A DNA stretch of 53,230 bases. Source: JAWXUK01 sp044432725. GTDB lineage: Bacteria; Bacillota; Clostridia; Oscillospirales; Oscillospiraceae. Below are positions 48,601-53,230 of the stretch, piece after piece (the first letter of the stretch is position 1; each line of letters starts with the position of its first letter). The stretch spans positions 1-53,230 of the forward strand of contig JAWXUL010000016.1 of the NCBI GenBank assembly GCA_044432725.1, written 5' to 3'. A program made the translations under genes and the position numbers. The notes under the pieces are model-generated. The model was not told where the DNA came from. It saw nothing but the letters and a program-made list of their open reading frames with translations, and did no database searches.

Positions 48601-48867
48601 GGGGTCACGGCTTATGCTGATGGTGGCATTATAGGGCGTGGGGAAAGAATTCCTACCATTGTAGGCGCCAGTGGTTCTTCCGTTGCCACAACGGAAGTGC
48701 ATATCACAATGGGTCCTACTAATTTTCAAGTGACTGTACCAGATGGGGAAAAATCAGATGTGGTATCAGCAATTCGTGAAAATATATCTGAATTAACAGA
48801 GGAAATAGCTTTAGAACTTTCCAAAACAATCAAGCGAAGTTTTTCTAATATGCCGATTTTGGGGTAA
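45697..48867 (+). CDS. tail tape measure protein
   Basis: A 1056-residue protein. It shows the tape measure family head (MADTKAVTGASDAEMSAIS then KELGATTTFSAAEVG, GTSLRTLFTNLVDPTNDTAT), hydrophobic/Gly-rich segments at about 650-730, and the usual end (GGILSTPHLGLVAEDGPEAI then IPLGGKRRS). A 37-residue repeat (YFGNLSEAWTTFW...) runs from about residue 773 to 860 in nearly three copies. It sets tail length. GGAAGGAGG lies upstream. Confidence 0.92.
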   Translation: MTTTVIDIQARVSDETGSGTSSVIRNLTKIEQSAQSMQKTLANAQNMTKLELTASLKDSASAGLSGIMSLGKSLKGSVWSVTSKLIDYATSPIKAILNLVKNPIVQTVTLMGITAGVTDTISTYASYEQTMADTKAVTGASDAEMSAISTVAKELGATTTFSAAEVGAGASVLGTAGWGADQITSGLGGIVTMAQAGSVDIATAADINTSTIAQYGLQSSDSGYVGDVLASTAANSKTDISGLGETFKYVGSTASALEFSLEDTAIAVGLLGNAAIDGSQAGTSLRTLFTNLVDPTNDTATAMDKLGVSLTNDQGEMNSLMDIMLQLRTGFSTLSAEEQAFYASSLAGTEGLSGLLAIANAGEEDFDKLTASIYGAEGAAQAMADTRVDSLSGDFPALSSAVDGVKISIGERLAPTLRSFVQMATDYVPRIGEAIDSALGVSQMRFSMLIETPEWESAGLSEKITLTWNAMVGDPFMEWWNNGGQESAMALASNAGNTLGSVLSGGLMTLLGVDIGESASVGMQVGKAFVDGFTDGFDFDGITEGLLNAFKSVAGEAGKIFTGDATGSSWLAAGAMAYGGVKVASGLKTAVDVGKGIYDTGSAVVGAGKALSTASSSTGLGSMALSTAGKMAQSAGVVSLVFDGLLGSSKSEEWLGGNSIGENIVSAISGALGGSNSGFGGALTGAAKGAAVGSLFGGPIGTGVGAVVGGVSGAIGGEQIAQGIDTYMTTIGEACSTFGGRFSEIWKKSMEEISQTNDSRTTETKSIFNEVSTNYFGNLSEAWTTFWSETGTTWSEKKTEASTWLGETTTTYFGNLSGAWTLFWDETDNFWLSKKDEASTWLSSTTTEYFSNLDRAWTTFWDNAFGFFTNSVPNALESVSGSISGFFSNLKGGVSDFCSNALASAGNWISTGFNTITGGAFSKYAEGGILSTPHLGLVAEDGPEAIIPLGGKRRSRGIALWEEAGRQLGVTAYADGGIIGRGERIPTIVGASGSSVATTEVHITMGPTNFQVTVPDGEKSDVVSAIRENISELTEEIALELSKTIKRSFSNMPILG
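48010..48280 (+). repeat. 111-bp (37-residue) repeat in the tape measure gene
   Basis: The codon for the first Tyr of each YF-x-NL unit lies at 48019, 48130 and 48241, exactly 111 bases apart. Two full copies and a partial third are present. Each has TYFGNL-AWT-FW and KK-EASTWL segments. The third ends in a different sequence (NAFGFFTNSVPNA). Confidence 0.85.
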
Positions 48868-48886
48868 TGGGAAGGTAATAGGATAA

Positions 48887-49882
48887 ATGGAAATAAATAT
48901 CGGAAAAATGACCTATGCTGTGGAGATTTTAACAGAGACTGGAATGAGATATGATTTATCTAGTGCTATGACGGCAATGCAGTGGGAGGATTGTGCAGGG
49001 GAATTGTCTCAGCGTGGGACATTTATGTTTGCAAACTCTTCTTTGGGAGATACTTGGCTTCATGCAGTGGCGAAAATTGGCTGTATTATTTTGGTTTATA
49101 GCGATTGGGGTGAGGGAAAAACCTTGGTATATCAAGGGAAGATATGGGAATGGACCTATTCTTCTGGGGTGAACAAGGAAATTACCATTTCTACTTATGA
49201 TTATGCTAAATTTTTAATGCAGTCCTCTGATTCTTATTATTTCACCTCTGGCATGGATACAAAAGACATGATTGAACGGATTGCAGGAGATTGGGGCGTT
49301 TCAGTGAATTATCAATGGGGGCAGACCATGACCCATGAGAAAAAGGTTTTTGACAGACTCAAAATTGGTGAAATTATTATTTCTTTGGTGGAAGAGGTAG
49401 CAGCCCATTGTGAGGAAACGCCCGTTTGTATCTGGAAAGATGAGACATTTACTATTGTGCCACAAGGCTATAATGATTTTGTGTTTGAATTGGATATGTA
49501 TCGTGTGATTTCAACAAGAGACAAGATTTCAGTCAATGACATGGTAACACAAGTAAAGGTTATGGGAACAGCAGATGATGAGGGGCGAACTTTAGTAGAA
49601 GCTGTGATAGAAGGGGAACAAGATTTCGGATTACTCCAGACTACTCTTGTGCGAGACAGTGACAAATCTTTAGAAGACGCCATTGCAGAGGCAGAAACTT
49701 ATTTGTCCGAGCATGGTAGTCCCGAGGAAGAGATTGGGGTGGTAGCTGTAGATTTGCCTTTTTTAAGAAAGGGAGAGAAAGTGAATATTTGTGCGGGTAA
49801 TTTGATTGGGAATTTTTATGTTTTGAGTGTATGTCATAATGCTACGCAAAAGCAGATGTCGTTAACTTTGGAAAGATGTTGA
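48887..49882 (+). CDS. baseplate hub-like protein (XkdQ/YqbQ-type)
   Basis: A 331-residue protein. WEDCAGELSQRGTFMFANSS then KIGCIILVYSDWGEG and KEITISTYDYAKFLMQSSDS fit the XkdQ/YqbQ hub family (phage late control D-like fold). NDMVTQVKVMG and VDLPFLRKGEKVNICAGNLI continue this. It should form the central hub below the tail tube. LysM-type XkdP is not present between it and the tape measure. Confidence 0.8.
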   Translation: MEINIGKMTYAVEILTETGMRYDLSSAMTAMQWEDCAGELSQRGTFMFANSSLGDTWLHAVAKIGCIILVYSDWGEGKTLVYQGKIWEWTYSSGVNKEITISTYDYAKFLMQSSDSYYFTSGMDTKDMIERIAGDWGVSVNYQWGQTMTHEKKVFDRLKIGEIIISLVEEVAAHCEETPVCIWKDETFTIVPQGYNDFVFELDMYRVISTRDKISVNDMVTQVKVMGTADDEGRTLVEAVIEGEQDFGLLQTTLVRDSDKSLEDAIAEAETYLSEHGSPEEEIGVVAVDLPFLRKGEKVNICAGNLIGNFYVLSVCHNATQKQMSLTLERC

Positions 49883-49900
49883 TAGAAAGGTGGTAATTTG

Positions 49901-50128
49901 ATGGAAAAAGTTTTTTGTATGCATATTCAAACAAGAATCATAACGTTTGCGGAAGTTCCTGAAAAATTAAGTGAAGCTGTGGAAGCTTTGAGTGAAGAAC
50001 AAGAAGGGGCGATACCCCAAGAGAAATTTGATTGTTGTTTTTATGATTCACAAAAAAATCCAGAATGTTTCGAAATGCAGATGATTCAGGGGAATTATGA
50101 TAAAAAAAATAAGTGTATTTATTGTTAG
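49901..50128 (+). CDS. small Cys-containing protein
   Basis: A 75-residue protein from the ATG at 49901 with AAAGGTGG upstream. It has FDCCFYDSQKNPECFEMQMI and ends KCIYC. It lies at the place where baseplate wedge genes would normally begin. No family recognised; it may be a remnant or a small replacement. Confidence 0.5.
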   Translation: MEKVFCMHIQTRIITFAEVPEKLSEAVEALSEEQEGAIPQEKFDCCFYDSQKNPECFEMQMIQGNYDKKNKCIYC

Positions 50129-50140
50129 GGGGTTTGGAAT

Positions 50141-51682
50141 ATGGCAACTTTAGGAGGAAAAAGCATAGGCTCTTCTGTTTTTATGGAAGAAAACGGCACA
50201 AAAGAAGAATATATCATTGTACATCATGGTCTACCTTCTTCAGATTACGACGCAAGTTGTAATGGTACTTGGGTATTCAGAAAAGATATTTTATCCATGA
50301 AATCGTGGGATAGTACAGGTGTAAATGGCTACAGTAGTTCCACGATTCATAACTATTTGAATGGTGATTTTCTATCTATTTTTTCTACTTACATTCAAAA
50401 TCAAATAAAATCAATCAAATTACCATTTTGTAATAACGGGGCAGTGTCCAAGGGGTCCAGTGGACTTTTATGTAAAGCTTTTTTGCTATCAGGCTATGAA
50501 ATAGGATGGACAACCAGTGATGCGGTTATGCTGACTGTAGAGGGGGCAAAATTAAGTTATTTTATTTCTGGTACATCTACAGACGCAGAGGCTTTACGAA
50601 TTGCAACATTTTCTTATGTCGCTAGCCGTTGGTGGCTTCGCACCTCTTACCAAGCAGAGAGTGAAAGAGCCTGGTATGTGGCAAATACAGCTTCTTTTAA
50701 TATCGCTACTTCTGTGACTGAGTATGGGGTTCGCCCTGCTTTTATTCTGCCATCTACTATGTCGGTGACAGATAGTGGTTTACTTACGGACAATTCTGCG
50801 CCAAGTAACGGCTCTGCTTTTTTCCCTTCCACATATCATCCGTCAGTGGGTGACACAGTCACATTAACTTGGTACGAGGGAAGCGATGTTGATGGCAATT
50901 TAGAGGGTTATGTGGTTTCTAAATCTTTAGATAAAGGGACAAGTTGGACAGAAATTTACAGGGGTCCTGCACTAAGCACCACTGATTTGATTCCAGATGT
51001 AGAAGAAGTGCAATATCGTATATTTACTTTTGATTCTCTTGGAGCTGAATCATCAACAAGAGGAACACAAGTTTACGTAAAAACCAACACACCACCTCAA
51101 ATTTCAGGAAGTGATGAGAATCTGGGACAATTCACCACTGCATTTACAAAAACTTATATCGTCACAGATGACGAAGGTGGTGTGGTTACAGTTTCCGAAA
51201 AAGTGAATGGTGTGCTTTTGAAGTCCTTTTCTGTGACTTTGGGAGGCACAAATACCTTTTCTTTTTCACAAGCTGATTGGGCAAAATTGGGGAATGGAAA
51301 TCATGTGCTTACCATCACAGCTACAGATTCTGAAGGAGAATCGGCGACACGTACCTTCTCTTTTAGTAAGATGGAAACAGAGATACATCTGCAATATCTT
51401 GAAGCTTATGAAACTACCAATCCTGTTAGTTTGGGGATATTGACTGTGAAAAAGGAAATTCCAGAGGGTGCGACCTTTTCAGCAGAAGTATGTAACAACG
51501 GCTTTGATGATAATCCTACTTGGGAGAACGTGACAGCTGCTGTGAATTCGGGTGGACGGTTTTATTTGAACAATGCAACAAAAACAGCGAGTAAGTGGGG
51601 ATATAATGTAAGAATCAAGGTAGATCGTGGAACTGCGGTAGGGGAATGCTGTCTGTCTGAAGTCAGTGGCTATTATAAATAA
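50141..51682 (+). CDS. fibre-like protein with DUF6273-type and Ig-like domains
   Basis: A 513-residue protein. The first 200 residues resemble DUF6273 (GTWVFRKDILSMKSWDSTGV then SSSTIHNYLNGDFLSIFSTY, WWLRTSYQAESERAWYV, TEYGVRPAFILPST), a fold common in surface and phage proteins. Two Ig/fibronectin-like parts follow (SVGDTVTLTWYEGSDVDGN, then TDDEGGVVTVSEKVNGVLLK). It is probably a host-binding or decoration fibre. It follows the hub with no wedge genes between. Confidence 0.7.
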   Translation: MATLGGKSIGSSVFMEENGTKEEYIIVHHGLPSSDYDASCNGTWVFRKDILSMKSWDSTGVNGYSSSTIHNYLNGDFLSIFSTYIQNQIKSIKLPFCNNGAVSKGSSGLLCKAFLLSGYEIGWTTSDAVMLTVEGAKLSYFISGTSTDAEALRIATFSYVASRWWLRTSYQAESERAWYVANTASFNIATSVTEYGVRPAFILPSTMSVTDSGLLTDNSAPSNGSAFFPSTYHPSVGDTVTLTWYEGSDVDGNLEGYVVSKSLDKGTSWTEIYRGPALSTTDLIPDVEEVQYRIFTFDSLGAESSTRGTQVYVKTNTPPQISGSDENLGQFTTAFTKTYIVTDDEGGVVTVSEKVNGVLLKSFSVTLGGTNTFSFSQADWAKLGNGNHVLTITATDSEGESATRTFSFSKMETEIHLQYLEAYETTNPVSLGILTVKKEIPEGATFSAEVCNNGFDDNPTWENVTAAVNSGGRFYLNNATKTASKWGYNVRIKVDRGTAVGECCLSEVSGYYK

Positions 51683-51696
51683 GAGGAGTGATAAAT

Positions 51697-52053
51697 TTGG
51701 ACGCAAACGAAGCGTGGTTAATAACACAGGGGCTTGTTAATTTTATTGTTTTTCTTGCTGGGGGGATTTATGCAGTGGAAAAACTGAGTGTTCCTTTTAA
51801 AAAGCTGATGAACTTAGGGAAAAAATCTCAAACAGAGGAACAACGTTTACAAGGTTTGGAAGGATGGACGGGGAATCAGCAAGATGATATTGACCTTTTA
51901 AATGAGGGATTTGTCACGATGGCTCGGGCCGTTGAAGCCATATTGGATCATATTATTGTGAAACAAGAAGGCAATGGTAAGTGTCATGCAGCACAAAAAG
52001 AGGTGGATGATTTCTTAAAAAAGAAATCATTGGCGAAAAAAAGTAAGAAATAG
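51697..52053 (+). CDS. small one-span membrane protein, holin-like
   Basis: A 118-residue protein starting at TTG 51697, 8 bases after AGGAG (a GTG at 51688 lies inside that site). A hydrophobic helix at about 6-28 (WLITQGLVNFIVFLAGGIYA) is followed by a charged, helical tail ending in Lys. Small membrane proteins in this late position are often holins or holin partners. No named family recognised. Confidence 0.6.
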   Translation: MDANEAWLITQGLVNFIVFLAGGIYAVEKLSVPFKKLMNLGKKSQTEEQRLQGLEGWTGNQQDDIDLLNEGFVTMARAVEAILDHIIVKQEGNGKCHAAQKEVDDFLKKKSLAKKSKK

Positions 52054-52064
52054 GAGACTTTTTT

Positions 52065-52472
52065 ATGGATTATACATCTATTTTATTAGCAATAGCACTC
52101 TTTTTTGTTGGTATTCTTTTTTTGGTTATTCTACTTCGAATGCCTAAAAATCAAGCACAAGAGAAAAAAGCTATCAATACTTATGAGGTGCAAGAAGAAA
52201 ACAAAGAAGAAAGACATCATGTTGAATGTTCAAAAGTAATCATATATTGCCTTCTTGCAATCTGGGGGATTGGCGCTTTAGTAGGGCTTTGGGTAGTGGT
52301 TTTTCGAGATGTATCTGTTTTAGATATGGTCCAAAATTATATTTCTACCACAGCAAATGTAGGTGTTGTTGCTTACACTGGTAAGGCAGGAGTGGAAAAT
52401 TGGAAAAAAATGAGCAACACACAAACTATGACTAAAAAGGAGGAACGAACACACAATGACGAATCAAGCTGA
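52065..52472 (+). CDS. two-span membrane protein
   Basis: A 135-residue protein with hydrophobic helices at about 5-24 and 59-81 and a charged loop between. The end is polar (KKEERTHNDESS). It lies between the holin-like gene and the second DUF1492 activator, overlapping the latter by 17 bases. It may be a holin or antiholin. No family recognised. No endolysin gene lies nearby. Confidence 0.6.
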   Translation: MDYTSILLAIALFFVGILFLVILLRMPKNQAQEKKAINTYEVQEENKEERHHVECSKVIIYCLLAIWGIGALVGLWVVVFRDVSVLDMVQNYISTTANVGVVAYTGKAGVENWKKMSNTQTMTKKEERTHNDESS

Positions 52473-52887
52473 TATCGAAAGAAAAAAGGAATACCTCCGA
52501 CAAATGAAAGGAATTGATGAATCCATCCGTTGCAATCATTTAGAGCTTGAGGAGCTACAAAGACTAGCCACCTCTGTGGGAGTTACAGATTATAGTAAAG
52601 AAAGAGTGAAAGAAAGCCATGGCAGAACGGAGGCATTTTTTACTGTAACCGTGGAGAAAATAGAAGAGATGGAAACAAAAATAAAAAGTGATTCCTTTCG
52701 CCTGTTTAACCTTAAAATTGAAATACGTGAGAAAATACAAGATTTAAAAAATAATCAGGAACGTGCTGTTTTACAGCACAAGTATGTTTGTGGGAAATCA
52801 TGGGAAGAAGTCAGTGAGGACTTATATGTATCTATTGCGACTGTGCACCGATTACATCGCAGTGCCTTGGAACATCTTTGTATATGA
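52456..52887 (+). CDS. second DUF1492 sigma-like regulator
   Basis: A 143-residue protein clearly homologous along its full length to the activator at 31193-31618: KKEYLRQMKGIDESIRCNH and GVTDYSKERVKES match KKEYLQRAKGLDHSIRCNE and GITDYEKERVQES. The C-terminal HTH is GKSWEEVSEDLYVSIATVHR. AAGGAGG lies upstream. It ends just before the terminator at 52896. It may reinforce or oppose the first copy, or be a remnant of another phage's late start. Confidence 0.82.
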   Translation: MTNQADIERKKEYLRQMKGIDESIRCNHLELEELQRLATSVGVTDYSKERVKESHGRTEAFFTVTVEKIEEMETKIKSDSFRLFNLKIEIREKIQDLKNNQERAVLQHKYVCGKSWEEVSEDLYVSIATVHRLHRSALEHLCI

Positions 52888-52895
52888 ATCAAAAA

Positions 52896-52918
52896 AGCAC
52901 CCATCTCGGGTGCTTTTT
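52896..52918 (+). terminator. intrinsic terminator at the end of the late operon
   Basis: AGCACCC, loop ATCTC, GGGTGCT, then TTTT. The hairpin core has the same bases as that at 36840-36858. It closes the late transcript after the second DUF1492 gene. Confidence 0.9.
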
Positions 52919-52982
52919 GAAAAGGCTAATAACAGGTGTTGAAGATCTTGCAATATTTAGAACGTTTAGTTTTTTTTTGAGC

Positions 52983-53117
52983 CCAAAATAAGCCCACAGG
53001 TTAAAAAGGTTCAAAAAAGCAGATATATCTATATTGATTTTCACTCGTTTTCTTCCGATTATTTAGCTTTGTTTAACAGGAAGTTATAAGTTATTTTTTG
53101 TTGTATTACTCCCACTC
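52983..53117. other. attR: candidate right attachment region
   Basis: CCAAAATAAGCCCAC (52983-52997) repeats the sequence at 5026-5040 exactly. TACTCCCACTC (53107-53117) repeats TATTCCCACTC at 4906-4916 with one change; in reverse it codes Leu-Glu-Trp-Glu-stop, preceded at once by an in-frame TAG, so it is a remnant and not a gene end. The rest of 52919-53230 is A/T rich with no gene that I can support. Confidence 0.6.
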
Positions 53118-53230
53118 AAGACGGAAACCCTAATCCACAGAATTTTTCTGGTTGGTATTAGTAAGTTTTTCTGTATTTTCATAACCTTTTATCTAAATTA
53201 TTTTCTCTCTCGAATTTTTTGTACTCAATT

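Overview
The window comes from a low-GC Gram-positive bacterium, most likely an anaerobic Firmicute of the Clostridia. The reasons are strong AGGAGG ribosome binding sites, frequent GTG and TTG starts, and gene families typical of clostridial phages and integrative elements. I see no rRNA, tRNA, CRISPR array or ordinary housekeeping gene. Nearly everything belongs to two mobile elements lying side by side.

Element A (1 to about 4.9 kb) is the right part of an integrative, probably mobilizable and replicating element. It is read mostly on the minus strand. An Xis-like gene overlaps a tyrosine integrase, followed by a ribbon-helix-helix protein, a RepA-like AAA ATPase, about 350 bp dense in GGACGATA boxes (candidate origin), a coiled-coil HTH protein, and the first codons of a further small gene. 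A cI-like regulator (4148-4738) reads away from the Xis gene. A two-way terminator follows it.

Element B (about 4.9 to 53.1 kb) is a prophage of the contractile-tail (myovirus) type. Its left end holds a related tyrosine integrase, a RelE-type toxin with a short partner, a DUF2442/DUF4160 pair, a lipoprotein, a small membrane protein and the CI repressor, all on the minus strand. A promoter with a palindromic operator reads into the plus-strand early genes. These include Cro, an early lytic transglycosylase, recombination genes (DUF1351, RecT, a metallo-beta-lactamase-fold protein), a replication initiator with internal iterons, a G39P-like helicase loader, a methyltransferase-like protein lacking its NPPY motif, PcfK, PcfJ, two CxxxCxxC radical-SAM-like proteins, SSB, Lar-DUF551, RusA, a phage-encoded DNA polymerase sliding clamp, and many small zinc-ribbon and HTH proteins. 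A DUF1492 sigma-like activator, with a possible SD-sequestering hairpin in its leader, precedes the late genes.

The late block (31.8 to 52.9 kb) runs terminase small and large subunits, Mu gp29-like portal, a MuF head protein with a toxin-like C-terminus plus a candidate immunity gene, XkdF-like protease, scaffold, decoration and major capsid proteins, connectors, sheath, tube, a tail assembly chaperone with a -1 frameshift site, tape measure and hub. It then jumps to a fibre-like protein and small membrane proteins. The baseplate wedge genes and an endolysin are not seen, so the prophage may be defective or dependent on a helper. The block closes with a second DUF1492 activator and a terminator sharing a 22-base core with one inside the late operon.

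Direct repeats at both ends of element B (an exact 15-bp repeat and a TCCCACTC core reading like an EWE-stop gene tail in reverse) suggest that both elements use the same chromosomal site, possibly the 3' end of guaA, and have stacked there. The most unusual features are a clamp-centred early module in which two proteins end in QLxFF clamp-binding-like tails, the MuF toxin cassette, the duplicated activator, the frameshift signal, and the regulatory hairpins.
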